A DNA stretch of 64,000 nt from Hemerocallis citrina (GCA_017893485.1 CM030363.1:107131073-107195072), one strand, 5' to 3'; counted from the stretch's first letter, positions 36,610-46,832 are shown. Notes: a model not told the origin generated them from the sequence alone. Numbers and translations: made by a program.

Positions 36610-37030
36610 AACGAACCCACGAACTAGCACAATCCACCAATAGCGCATGTACAATACGTGTAAGAGTAATCCGAACAAAACAAAGAGACAGCAGAAACTG
36701 CAACAGCCCCTCGAAGAGACAAAAACAGCAGTAAACAGCGATGGCCGGCCAAGGGGGCGGCGCTGGCGACCAGAGGGCGACGACAGGGTCGACGCGAAGG
36801 CGTGGCGACGGCGGCGCGACAGAACGGTAAGGAAGGGGGTGATCAGATTTGGTTATTAATTTCATGGAGAGGGAAGAGGGAGCCGGAGTTGGGGTTGAGC
36901 GACTGTGCGTCGAAGAGGAGGTGGGGCGGCTCTACAGGGAGGTGCGATGGGAGGAGGGCGGTCGCCGGAAGTGGGGGCTTGATGGAGAAGGTGAACCCAG
37001 GAATGGGTTTAGGGAGTTTTGGGTGGGAAA
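36610..37030. other. GC-rich island in element-1 5' LTR
   Basis: CpG-dense patch matching 29590-29960 in the 3' LTR. The frames on both strands (36560-37152) are compositional. Confidence 0.7.
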
Positions 37031-37131
37031 ACGGGGAAAGAGAGAACGGCGAGGAGAGTGAGAGAGAGAGGAAAGAGAATAAGCGGCTAAGGTTTCGGTG
37101 GTATGCAATTTTTAGGATTTGCATTAGGGTT

Positions 37132-37141
37132 GTATTTATAG
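37132..37141 (-). promoter_or_regulatory. TATA box of element-1 5' LTR
   Basis: CTATAAATAC on the minus strand. It would drive transcription of the element from its 5' LTR. Confidence 0.7.
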
Positions 37142-37450
37142 GATACAATTAGGGTACTGGGTTAGTGGTTTAGGGTTCAATAATAGCAGTTTTGGATCAA
37201 GAACAGATCAAATTAAGTTTTAGGGTTCAATTAAGAGATTGATCAAAATCAATAGGGTTCAAATAAAAAATGCCCACAATTAAATAGAAGAAAATAGAGT
37301 CAATAAGAACAACTCAACAAGAAGAACGGAGAATTTCATGAACAAGATTAAATTAAAATATTCAAGAAAAACACAATAGAGTATTTTATTCAATACAAAT
37401 AAAATATTACAAAAGAGGGAAAATGAAAAATAGCGGGAACGGTAGTTACA

Positions 37451-37455
37451 AAGAG
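37451..37455. repeat. Right target-site duplication of element 1 (aagag)
   Basis: Identical to 27274-27278. Fusing the flanks here rejoins LTR-A2. Confidence 0.95.
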
Positions 37456-37545
37456 TTTCAAATTCTTTGTAATTTTTGTACGAAATTGAAGTGAGGATCC
37501 TTGTTGTGCTACGAATTACCTGTATTTGGAATTTGGGACATTACA
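37456..37545 (+). repeat. Split LTR ('LTR-A2'), segment 3 of 3 (3' terminus)
   Basis: The sequence ends TGCTACGAATTACCTGTAT...GGGACATTACA. Its inverted counterpart opens element 2's 3' LTR at 38108 (TGTAACGCCCC, then the reverse complement of TGCTACGAATTACC), so the two LTR termini belong to one family and face each other across 560 bp. Confidence 0.75.
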
Positions 37546-38107
37546 GCTTCAAACCCTCTGTATTCGAGACCAACAATGGGGAGTCCAACCCAGCTGGTCA
37601 CATCGAGAGTTTCAAAACTCTCATGATGATTCACAACACCTCCGATACCCTCCTCTGCAGAGCATTCCATGCCACGCTGTAAGGTTCCATGAGAGAGTGA
37701 TACTCCTTACTGGCTCCTCGCTCCATCTTCTTATTCGAACAGCTCGTGGAAAGTTTCCTAACCCACCTCATGACTAGCCGCAAAGCAGAGATGACAAGTG
37801 CCGCCTTCTAGATTCGAAGCATAAATATGGAAAGGCACTCCGGGACTTTGTCCAGAGGTCTACATCAGAGGCTTAGTCCATCCCCTCCATTGATGCCGGG
37901 GTCGCGGAAGCTACCTTTAGGCACGACATCAGGCACAACCTCCTGAAGACCTCTATGGCCAAGAAACCTCCCTTAGATTTTTCAGACTTCCTTCTCCGGA
38001 GCGAGAAGTATATATGGGCCTAGGAGATTCTACATCCTAGGGGACGTAAAGAATCCCCACCGAGAAGTAAGTGGAAGATGGATAGCACTGAGGTCCCCAA
38101 GAAGGAC
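37546..38107 (+). pseudogene. gag: Tat/Ogre-lineage gag fragment
   Basis: A decayed Retrotrans_gag-type domain in shifting plus-strand frames: NPAGHIESFKTLMMIHNTSD followed by LLCRAFHATL, then YSLLAPRSI..FEQLVESFL (after a frameshift), then YGKALRDFVQRSTSEA, and finally HNLLKTSMAKKPPLDFSDFL and RSEKYIWA. This order of H-x-E-x-F, CRAF, F-x-x-L...F and L-R-x-F-V motifs is typical of Tat-type non-chromovirus Ty3 Gag and differs from the Gag of elements 2 and 3. It has no LTR of its own in view. It is bracketed by LTR termini, so it is a relic into which later elements inserted. Confidence 0.7.
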
Positions 38108-38649
38108 TGTAACGCCCCAAATTCAAACACAGGTAATTCGTAGCAAATACAGGATCTTTTACTTCAACTTCGTACAAATTTATAAGGCATTTAAAACTTT
38201 TATTTACAATATGTTCTTTACAATAGCACAACGGAATTAAATGAATACAATGCAATCTACAATAATGAAAATTCTTCAATCTTGTAATCAACTCATCATA
38301 CTGACTTCAAGCCCATGCCAAGTCCAATCCTACATCAGGAAAACTGTGGACACGTCAGTTGCATTCAACAGAGACAAAGCTATAATACATCACTTCTTCT
38401 ACTTTAGCAAACACAAATTTAAATGCAAACAGGAAAAGTGACTATCCTAGTCGTGTCAGTGTATGATATGACTTAATGCCTAATGCAGACAATACACTAC
38501 GATGACAATAATGCATACTTGTTCAGTTCTATGCATCTTATACTACACAGGTCCGTAGGCAAGCCCTTACGTACTCCACATTATAGGGTTCAATCTCTCG
38601 CCATGAAATCCTACTTAGTAATAAAACAAGCTTCAGACCTCCCACAAGT

Positions 38650-38945
38650 ATGGATCCAGCCCCGGAGTACACCGCCTGACTATACATAATCCACCTCATG
38701 CAGACAGCTCGCAAGTGCCGCTCTAGCCCTGGAATATTAGAGATCTGCCTTCCATCCGTCCGACTATTCGTGATCCTGGAGTACACCGCCCGATCATTCA
38801 CAATCGCGAATTTAATTGAGGTTCGTCTCATTCCGCATCACATTCCCGGATTACACCGCCCGACTAGATACAGGGCAATTACAGTCCCGGAGTACACCGC
38901 CAGACTGAATCTATAGTCCCGGAGTACACCGCCTAACTATATACA
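38650..38945. repeat. Irregular direct repeats of CCGGAGTACACCGCC in the LTR
   Basis: Five copies of a (C)CCGGAGTACACCGCCYGACT-like word at about 38655, 38776, 38845, 38884 and 38914, with spacing of 30-120 bp. The same five, in order, lie at about 62555-62835. Confidence 0.85.
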
Positions 38946-40771
38946 ATTTCTCCACTTATGTTTGCCCAGGTTTCATCACATATTCTTCTAGTGCCTACTC
39001 TTATGTTTGAAACATAAATAATAATATCACCTAGAGCTAGCTTATCCTCCTACCGGTTTTGAACAATATACCGAGAACGATAGCCCATATTGGCCACTTC
39101 TCAAATTTCAATAATCATTTTCATCACTTTGCAGGTACTTTGGGTCTCACTTAGCCTCTAGAATTAACATAATTCATGTTCACAACACCATGGGTTATTC
39201 ATACCATCTTTATTTACATTTTGAAATTTCATTCATTCACATATCCAATTATTTCCTTGTTCACACAACTCAGTTATTTATATAATTAGTTTCATAATCT
39301 TATCCAACATTTCAAATCAACATTCTCTATGTAAAATAGATGGTTTATTAACCCCTTCTAATAGAATTTTCAATGAAGTTGTAACTACATTCAATAGATT
39401 CTTTTTCTAAACAATATGATATTTACTTCCAATTTTATTCTTTGACAAATTCAAATTAACTCCAGATCGAGTTTAATCCAAATGATAAAACCTTTAAAAT
39501 ACTTATACTCAGAATAACCAAAGTTTGCTTCTTAATAAAAAAGTAAATTAGTATTTATTTAGTTCCAAACTCCATTTTTATATTCAACTCAATCCCCACA
39601 TTTTCTCCTTAATTCACATATTGAACCTCATGATACAACCCCTGACAAGATAATTCAATGCCTCTTAATTCCTCATAAAGTACATCTTACTAACATTCAT
39701 ATTTTAAAACTGATTTTATACGTTGTAAAAGTTTTGGGAGAACTAGATAAAAGACATCAACCCAATGGTATTAACAAAATCATATAAATTCCAATACTAC
39801 TGCAAAAATAGATTTATTAGTTACATATGAATCGTAAATGAGTCCACTACAACTTGGTAGTTAAGATCATCTAAAATCATCCTCAATTACTTCGTCTAAA
39901 TTTATTTGCAAAACAATATATTCAAAATCTGAAAAACTGCAACTCATGCTACTTGTAAAAATCATAAAAAAATTCTATACTTCATGAAACTTTGTGTTAT
40001 TTAGATAAAATTAATGGTATACAAGTATACTATAACTTTTTAGTTACAAGTTTCCCCAAAATATTGTGTCTGTAACCCATGAACTCTTCGAAATCTACAG
40101 TAGGGTCAAAATAACATATAGACTGCCACTGTTCAATCTTGTAAAATTCATTATAAATAATGATCTGCATGAAAGATTGATTTCTTAGAGTCTAAAGAAA
40201 GGTTAACGAGTCTACCTAAAGTTCTTAGTTTTGATTTTTCTCCAAATACTTCATCTAAGATGCTGAAATGATCAAAATCCGAGATGTATACATATTTCTA
40301 GCAGCTAGCCAACTGCCAACCAGTCCTAAGTATAAATTTTATTAAAATAGTAAAAGACATCCAAATATTATGAAGTTTTAAGGAGACAATCTTGACATAT
40401 ACGAGATGGTCCTATAAAAATTTTGAAGTGCGACTAAAACTTAAAACAGAAACTTAAAAATGTCCCCAAATCAATCATATCATAATTTCACCCATTTAAT
40501 CAACAACAAATAATTTGAACATGAATACTCAACCTATATAAGTTATCATGCATCTAACAATTCACACATATCTAGCATTCTATTAATAAAACTGCATTAG
40601 AAAGTTGAGAAACACCCACTTTAAATGTAGAATTCCTAGTAGTAGAACCCCTAAAAAAATTGCTCCAAAGCTTCCCCAAAAAGATGGCCGGCCTTCCTCC
40701 TAGTTCCAACCTGCAAGCTCTTTTTTTTTTCTTTGTTTTGATTTGAATTCTATTCATGGCAAAGGGGTGAT

Positions 40772-40781
40772 CTATTTATAG
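40772..40781 (-). promoter_or_regulatory. TATA box of element-2 3' LTR
   Basis: CTATAAATAG on the minus strand, about 480 bp from the LTR start, ahead of a leader that contains GGCCGGCC. Confidence 0.65.
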
Positions 40782-41259
40782 GAAGAGTGAGTGGTCAAAA
40801 TGACTCCCACTTCCCAAAATAACTCCCAACTTCTCCAGACACTCACCCACTCTCTCCTTTCCTCACAATTGGCCGGCCTACTCCCAAGTGTGCATAAAGC
40901 ACGTGCATGTGTACAAAATGTGCACACTACTTTCATACAAATTTTACTATTAGTTAGATGTATGTGTTACACATGGCAAAGTGTACCAAACTAATTATCT
41001 TTTAAATGTACACTTAAGTGCACACAAAATCAATTATGGGCTTTAAATCTGTAATAAATTTTTAGTGGGCTACAAAAATGGATTTAGGCCTAATGGATTG
41101 AATTAAAAATAAATCAAATAATTGTGACTAGAAAAATGTGAGGAAAAATGTTCATGACTCAAGGAAATTTTAGGAACCAACATGTGCACAAAATTTTACG
41201 TGCAACGCACATGCAAAAGAAAAATAATAAAATTAATTTTTCTATGGATTGTTACCGCA

Positions 41260-41268
41260 CTCCCTCCC
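41260..41268 (-). promoter_or_regulatory. Polypurine tract of element 2
   Basis: Minus-strand GGGAGGGAG abuts the LTR start TGCGGTAAC and follows the TTCTGAGAC...TTATTG block. Confidence 0.75.
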
Positions 41269-41327
41269 AATAAGTCTCAGAACTACACTTAAAGAGTGAA
41301 AAGGCAAAAGACACAAAATTACAGGGT

Positions 41328-41870
41328 TTAGGCAAAATGTTCGGGATGGTCCCTCATCATCCTCTCCTTTGATTCTCAAGTGGCTTCCTCTACCGGCTGA
41401 TCTTCCACATAACCTTGACCATGGGTATAGTTTTGTTCCTCAAATTTTTTTCTGTCTATCCAAAATCTGAACTGGACGCTCCTTGTATCTCAAGTTTATC
41501 TGTAGACCTTCTGGCACATCCGGTAAGTGATGACTCGAATCAGGAATGTAGCATCACAACATGGACACGTGAAAGATATTGTGCACTTCGGCAAGAACTT
41601 CCGGTAATTCCAATCGATAAGCCGTCTTCCTAATCCTCCTCAATATCTTTTATGGTCCTATGTTCCTTTGGGCTGACTTTCCTTTTTCCCAAATCATCTC
41701 ACGCCCTTAGTTGGAGATACCTTCAAGAAAACATAGTCGCTCTCTTCAAATTCCAAATCTCTTATCTGATTTTCAGCATAGCTCTTTTGGCTGCTTTGTT
41801 CTTCAACCAGTCTCTTCCGAATCAATTCTATCTTCTCCGAGGTTTGCTGTACTATCTCTAGCCAGTACAT
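41328..41870 (-). pseudogene. pol: Integrase C-terminus and chromodomain of element 2
   Basis: Translated in shifting frames, the minus strand gives EVHNIFHVSML, LPDVPEGLQINLRYKERPVQ, ILDRQ, and the end EEAT, stop, ESKERMMREHPEHFA. The stop (TGA at 41376-41378) replaces the chromodomain Trp that normally follows EAT. The same codon is TAG in element 3 and TGA in element 1. A one-base problem near the RQKK region and another near MVKVMW break the frame. The natural terminator follows at about 41328. Confidence 0.75.
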
Positions 41871-42590
41871 CTAATTTTCTCCCACCTCATACCAACACAC
41901 CGGCGTTCTCCACTTCCTCTTATACAAAGCCTCATTTGGTGCCATACCGATGCTAGTCTGAAAATTATTATTGTAGGCAAACTCTACTAGAGCTAAGTGC
42001 CTTTTCCAGCGTCTGCCGAAATCCATTACACAACATCTCAACATGTCCTCCAACACACGATTGACCCTCTCAGTCTGCCTATCAGTTTAAGGATGAAAGG
42101 TACTAAAGTTAGTCCTGGTTCCCAAAGCTGCCTCAAGACCTCTCTAAAAGTGCGACGTGAACCGTGCATCTTGATCTGACACAATCGATACGGGAGTTCC
42201 ATGCAGTGTTACTATCTCCCCAATGTACAATTCCGCCATCTTTTGCATTGACTAGGTTATTTTCATCGCCAAGAAATGAGCAGACTTAGTTAATCAATCC
42301 ACTATTACCCAAATTGCATCATTCCATTTGGAATTTCTAGGTAGCCACGTGATGAAATCCATGCTGATGTTCTCCCATTTCCATTCCATAATGGGTAACG
42401 GCTGTAAAAATCCTCCGAGTCTTTGATTCTCTGCCTTGATTTTTTCTTGACATGTTACACACCTTGCAACAAACTCCGCTACATCCTTCTTCATTCTTGA
42501 CCACCAGAAATGCTGCTTAATATCTTTGTACATCTTGGTACTCCCTAGATGCACTGATAATAGAGTAGTGTGTGCCTCCTATAGGATGCA
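41871..42590 (-). pseudogene. pol: Integrase of element 2
   Basis: Frames in order: HLGSTKMYKDIKQHFWWSRM and KDVAEFVARCVTCQEK (HHCC zinc finger), [16 protein letters not shown] (first Asp) and AIWVIVD. After stops in the middle comes MLEDMLRCCVMDFGRRWKRH, following the Glu-bearing helix, and then [20 protein letters not shown]. Frameshifts around 42060-42290 hide the second Asp region. Order and similarity to element 3 leave no doubt about identity. Confidence 0.85.
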
Positions 42591-43262
42591 CTTCTTCAAT
42601 TTTTCTTGATCAGGTACACACAACCTTTCTCCAAACCACCGCACTTCGTCCTTCACTTGAAATTCTGACAATCTACCTATGCTGACCTGATCTTTCGTCT
42701 TCTGAATTTCTGGATCCAACTTCTGGCCATCAACAATCTGATCTCTCAGCTTGGGCTGAAGCCTTAACTGGGCCAAAGATGCTCCTAGTCCTGCAACACT
42801 ACTTCGATCCCATCTCGATCGAGCTCCGCTGCTAGTTTCTCCTTGGTTGAAATCAAATAGGATAAGTTGCTTTTCTGACGGAGCGCATCTGCCACCACAT
42901 TTGTTTTTCCTAGGTGGTACTTTATCTCTAGACCAATATCTTCTAGCACTTCCAACCACCTTCTCTGCCTCAAGTTCAGATCTCTTTGCTGATAGATGTA
43001 TTTCAGGCTCTTGTCATCCATGTACATGTTAACTTTATCACCATACACATAATCCCTCCACTGCTCAAGGCAAATATAATCGCTGCCAACTCCAAATCAT
43101 GGGTTGGGTAATTTTCTCATGCGGTATTAATTGTCTAGACCCATAAGCTATTACCTTTCTGTCTAGCATGAGTACATAGCCCAGCCCTCGATGTGAAGCA
43201 TCGCTATAGATGTCATAATAAATCCCTGCTCGTGGTAGAGCCAGTATTGGAGTGGTAGTCAA
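42591..43262 (-). pseudogene. pol: RNase H and linker of element 2
   Basis: YDIYSDASHRGLGYVLM (catalytic SDAS), VIAYGSRQLIPHEK, then a frameshift. The sequence resumes VNMYMDDKSLKYIYQQRDLN, RQRRWLEVLEDIGLEIKYHL and GKTNVVADALRQ. The linker that follows (SNLSYLISTKEKLAAELD) leads into integrase. TDHKS is MDDKS here. At the LEQWR position this copy keeps CAG, where element 3 has TAG. Confidence 0.85.
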
Positions 43263-44090
43263 CCCTCTCCTTCAACTCTTGAAAGCTTCCTTCGCATTGC
43301 TCCATCCACTTGAAACTTACATTCTTCCTCGTAAGTCCTGTGAGTGGCACGGCAATCTGAGCATAGCCCTGAATAAACTGTCGATAATAACTAGTCAAGC
43401 CCAAGAAACTCCCGATCTCCTTCACTGATGTAGGTCTTGGCCAATCCTTTACTGCTTCTATCTTTTACGGATCAGTGACCAATCCCTCCTTAGAAAGGAT
43501 ATGACCCAGGAACGCGACTTCAAAATTCCAGAAGTCACACTTAGATAACTTGGCAAACAACATCTATTCCTGCAGCTTCTTCAACACCTCTGCTAAGTAC
43601 CCAACTTGCTATTCTTCTGACTTGGAAAATACCAGAATATCGTCGATAAACACCACGACAAAAGAGTCGATGATTGGTTGCAGGACCCTGTTCATCATGT
43701 CTACAAATATGGTTGGTGCATTCGTCACTCCAAATGGCATAACTAAGAGTTTGTAATGCCCATGCCAAGTTCGGAACGCAGTATTATGCACATCATCTTC
43801 CTTAACATTAACTTGGTGATAACCCGAACGAATATCACTTGGAGAAAGCTGCTGCTCCTTGAATTCGGTCAAATAGATCATCGATTCATGGAATATGATA
43901 CATATTCTGGATAGTCACCTTGTTCAGCTCCCTACAATAGATGCACATCCTCATTGGTCCATCCTTCTTTGTCACCAATAAAACCTGGTGCACCCCAAGG
44001 AGATGCACTCTGTCTGATGAAACCCTTGTGCAAAAGCTCTTCAATCTGCCTCTTGACCTCATCCTATTCCACTGGCACAATTCTGCAAGG
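43213..44090 (-). pseudogene. pol: Reverse transcriptase of element 2
   Basis: [17 protein letters not shown], then a break, then [40 protein letters not shown] and [16 protein letters not shown] (FIDD intact), and after another break KEIGSFLGLTSYYRQFIQGY and KNVSFKWMEQCEGSFQELKE. At least three frameshifts are present. Near 43850-43900 a short stretch (TEFKEQQLSP) replaces the usual FDRLQGA...FSKI region, so some sequence has been lost or garbled. Confidence 0.85.
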
Positions 44091-44099
44091 TGCCTTGGA

Positions 44100-44610
44100 T
44101 ATCAATGAACTCCTTAGCTAAATGTAAATGCTGAATTCCACATCCCGATGAGGTGGTAGTCCAGGTAGATCCTCCAAGAATACTGTCAGAAAGTTCCGGA
44201 CAACAGGAATCTTCTTGACTTCCTCAGGGATCTTCTTCTTGGTCAAAGCTGTCACCAACTCCTTACACTTTCTATTTCCCTGAAATGTAACTGCTGGTCC
44301 TCCTGGTGCCTTCACCACAACTTCCATGCTCTTGCATTCGATACTAGCATCGTAGGTCGACATCTAGTCTATGCCAATGATTATATCGAATCCGAAGACT
44401 GCCAACTCTATGAGATCATTTCCAAAAACCCTTCATCCGATCTCGGGGTCAAAACTAGCATAGTAATGATCTTAGTGTTTCTCCTGAAGGGGTAGCTACT
44501 ATCAAAACTTTGCCGGGGAAATTTTCAGCTCAACCCGTAATTCTTTTGCAAATTTAGGAGACACGAAAGTGTGGGACGATCCAGTATCAAACAAAATAGT
44601 ATCTTTTGTT
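44100..44610 (-). pseudogene. pol: Aspartic protease of element 2
   Basis: The active site LFDTGSSHTFVSPKFAKELR is intact at about 44535-44597, but stops follow it. The second half appears as MSTYDASIECKSMEVVVKAP, then RNFLTVFLEDLPGLPPHRDV. The protease frame overlaps the out-of-frame end of the shortened gag. Element 3 has about 400 bp more here, including two zinc knuckles, so a deletion has joined gag directly to protease. Confidence 0.85.
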
Positions 44611-46008
44611 CCATTTACTAGAAGTTTCCCTAGATGTTGCGGGCCTTTTGCCAGTACTCCAGTTTTTCTTCTTGTTCTGCACCAACTGATACTGTTCCAT
44701 ATCTACTTCTGTGGTTGCAGCCCTCTGTACCAGCTTATCAAATTTCCTGATACCAAGAGGTCTCATACGAGACCTAAGACCTAGCCTTAGCCCCTGCTCA
44801 AACATCCTCTCCTTCTTGGCTTCGTCGATCACTAACTCCGGCGCATACCTTGAGAGCTGAGTAAACTTCATCTCATACTCCCTGACTAACAAGCTTCCCT
44901 GTTGCAGGCTTAGGAATTCCATTTCCTTCTTCTCCTGCACGTCCATTAAGAAGTAATGGCCGCAGAACTCTTCCAGGAAGTCCTCCCAAGTAATAGGTTC
45001 ATCTCCCAGCGTTCGCTTCAGGGACTACCACCAGACCCCGGCGTCCTTCTCTAACTGGATAGTCGCTAGCTTCACCTTACTAGCCTCAGGAGTCTCTAAA
45101 ACCTTGAACACAATTTCAATCTGTCGGATCCAATCATCGGCTGCATCAGGATCCGCCTTGCACAAAAAAGTTGGTGGTTTCCTCCTCTTGATGGATTCCA
45201 CCAATTTGATAGCCTCCAAGACTTGCACTGCCTGCCCTGCCCTAGTGTTTCAGTTTACACTTTGCGCAAAGGTTTTGAGATTCTGGTACACACGGGCCAG
45301 TTCTGTCTCAAGATAGTGTCGGTTGCCTTCACCGCTGGATCCTTCACCATTTGAGTCCTTCATCCGGCCATTTCTGGGTCATAAAACTTCATTAATCACC
45401 AAAAGCAACAACAACATAGACTTTTCTTCCAACACAATTTATTCATTTTCAAAAATAAACTTTATACATTCAGAAATAAAATTGGTCCATACATCCATAC
45501 ATAAAATACCAGAAAACTCCAGATCTTTCTAGAAACATAAAGCAGTCTAGATTTTACGGTTCCTCTTGGCTTCTCTGAGCTCTCCCCATAGCTAATCTAT
45601 TTCCTTCTGCATCTTCTCACATCTTTGATGGCATTCTTGCTTTCCCCAACTAGTTTTGTTGTCTAGCTGGGTAAAATGCCGAGCATTCCTGTGATGACAC
45701 TTCTCCAGTTCTCATACTCGCTGACTCGGAGTTGCGATGATCTACTTATCCTCTGCATGATGAGCTTCTGTGTGGGTTACTGTCCACTAGTGGATAATCA
45801 GCTGCTTAAAGGGAAACGATAATATGGTCATTCTTGTCTCGAATCGGATATTCATCCGAGGTTCATTTGGGAATCAGGTAGAGGTGGAGTGATCTCCCGA
45901 GATTCGGGCAGTTCTCCCTCTTCCTCTTCTGGGTCTACCTCTTCTTCAGGGTTCTTCAAAGAACAGTTCCTCTTCAGCTTCATTCACAGAGTTTTCATTA
46001 TCAGCCAT
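44587..46008 (-). pseudogene. gag: gag of element 2
   Basis: An ATG at 46008 opens an acidic N-terminus (MADNENSVNEAEEELFF, then E-rich PEEEVDPEEEEGELPE after a frameshift). A charged, coiled-coil-like stretch follows (about 45560-45700; EKMQKEID...LWGELREAKRN). The capsid part reads ARVYQNLKTFAQSVN, ADPDAADDWIRQIEIVFKVL, LEKDAGVWW, stop (TAG 45025-45027, where element 3 has CAG), SLKRTLGDEPITWEDFLEEF, SLQQGSLLVREYEMKFTQLS and RYAPELVIDEAKKERMFEQG. It ends at SSKWNKRYYFV without a zinc knuckle. Gag forms the particle. The acidic start is not seen in element 3. Confidence 0.85.
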
Positions 46009-46157
46009 CTTATAGGAAAAGGGAGGAGAAGACATCAGTGTATATAGCAACAAAAATGTAAATCAACTTATAATTAAAATCTCTATAAACTGAACGCACA
46101 CTTCTAATGTCTACCCTAATGTATCATCCTTATAATTTTGTAATACTTATTGAAGTC

Positions 46158-46170
46158 GGCTTTGATACCA
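46158..46170 (-). promoter_or_regulatory. Primer binding site (tRNA-iMet, one mismatch) of element 2
   Basis: Minus-strand TGGTATCAAAGCC, three bases from the LTR end. One A-for-G change from TGGTATCAGAGCC. Confidence 0.85.
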
Positions 46171-46173
46171 CTC

Positions 46174-46348
46174 TGTAATGCCCCGGATTCCAAACACAGA
46201 TTACTCGTAGCAAATATAGGTTCTTTTACTTCAACTTCGTACAAATTTACAAGGATTTTAAAAGTTTTATTTGCAACATGTTCTTTACAACAGCACATCG
46301 AAATTAAATAAATACAATACAATCTACAATAATAAAAATTTTTGAATC
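46174..46348 (-). repeat. 5' LTR of element 2, terminal ~175 bp
   Basis: TGTAATGCCCCGGATTCC onward matches 38108-38285 closely (GTAGCAAATA, CTTTTACTTCAACTTCGTAC, ACAACAGCACA). It then breaks off at a family-1 LTR terminus. The missing remainder is probably at 61460 onward. Confidence 0.85.
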
Positions 46349-46832
46349 TTTTTCATACACCGCTTCCCAAAATACGGAATACGAGTACGTAACATAGGCC
46401 CAGTGAATCATGTAAACACCATCCATAAGTTGTACCAGACTAACTCAGCAATATGAACAATAACACAACCACACAAGAAAGATATAATCACATGAATCAA
46501 GATAAATACCAATAATAAATGAAATATTCCAACAATAATAATATCCAACATCTGGGATAAAAACAAACTCCGGATCATAAGGCCTAAAATAAAGTACAAA
46601 GTCATAGCAATGTTCAAAGAAATAAATCTAGCAATAAAGCAAATTAAGCAGCACAATCCAGCACCATCTCTAGAATCGTTGCTTACCAATTTCTTCTAGT
46701 ATAGATCCTTCAATACCTATAAATTTTTGATCTAAAAAGAGAAAATAATGTCCTTAGAGCAAGTCGTGGACAGCAAGTAGAGAAAAGCAGGGAGTAATAG
46801 GAACATGTATATCAAAGAAAAGGGACGGGATC
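46349..46832 (-). repeat. Family-1 LTR fragment (terminal ~480 bp)
   Basis: CATACACCGCTTCCCAAAAT, then ACGGAATACGAGTACGTAAC, and CCCAGTGAATCA match the ends of the element-1 LTRs at 27279 and 34359. The fragment continues through AAAAAGAGA and GTCGTGGACAGCAAGTAGAG and is cut by the element-3 5' LTR. The terminus is intact, so it was a full LTR before truncation. Confidence 0.8.

Larger units (their letters stand above)
27279..37450 (-). mobile_element. Ty3/gypsy chromovirus (element 1), 10.2 kb, gag-less, with ~3.1 kb LTRs
   Basis: A complete insertion on the minus strand: TSD aagag, 3' LTR (27279-30375), PPT-like tract, chromodomain, integrase, RNase H, RT, protease, leader, tRNA-iMet PBS (34337-34348), 5' LTR (34359-37450), TSD aagag. 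The order PR-RT-RH-INT and the chromodomain place it among the Ty3 chromoviruses. The two LTRs make up about 60% of its length. The ~4 kb internal region has no room for gag; protease follows the leader directly. LTR termini match the array at 1-13778, so this is that family's coding member. Stops and frameshifts break pol, and key protease and integrase residues are changed. Confidence 0.95.
34359..37450 (-). repeat. 5' LTR of element 1
   Basis: Same structure as the 3' LTR: TGTAACTACCGTTCCCGC at 37450, TATA box at 37132-37141, GC-rich island at about 36610-37030, and the family-1 terminus ending GACATGACA at 34359. Small indels and scattered substitutions separate it from the other LTR, so the insertion is not very recent. 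Confidence 0.95.
38108..41259 (-). repeat. 3' LTR of element 2, ~3.15 kb
   Basis: On the minus strand it starts TGCGGTAACAATCC (41259) and ends AATTTGGGGCGTTACA (38108). It contains a TATA box (40772-40781), a long AT-rich body, the irregular CCGGAGTACACCGCC repeats (38655-38940) and the shared module near 38530-38600. The stretch about 38450-40130 is collinear with 61640-64000. The frames inside are compositional. Confidence 0.85.
38108..46348 (-). mobile_element. Ty3/gypsy chromovirus (element 2), visible part
   Basis: On the minus strand from right to left: start of the 5' LTR (46174-46348, then interrupted), PBS-like site (46158-46170), gag, protease, RT, RNase H, integrase, chromodomain, PPT, and a full 3' LTR (38108-41259). 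The internal region is ~4.9 kb, the same as element 3, and the proteins are close relatives (shared gag motifs such as LSRYAPEL and LEKDAGVWW). Every domain is broken by stops or frameshifts, and about 0.4 kb around the zinc knuckle is missing. The 5' LTR probably continues at 61460-64000 beyond a nest of later insertions. Confidence 0.9.

Noticed and set aside
36560..37152. Overlapping ~100-codon frames in the element-1 5' LTR
   Set aside because: The counterpart frames in the 3' LTR differ in length and sequence, and the region is the LTR leader. No sign of protein-level constraint.
38650..38945. CRISPR-like spaced repeats
   Set aside because: Repeats are only ~15-20 bp, imperfect and unevenly spaced. 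The same array recurs in another LTR, and the DNA is eukaryotic.
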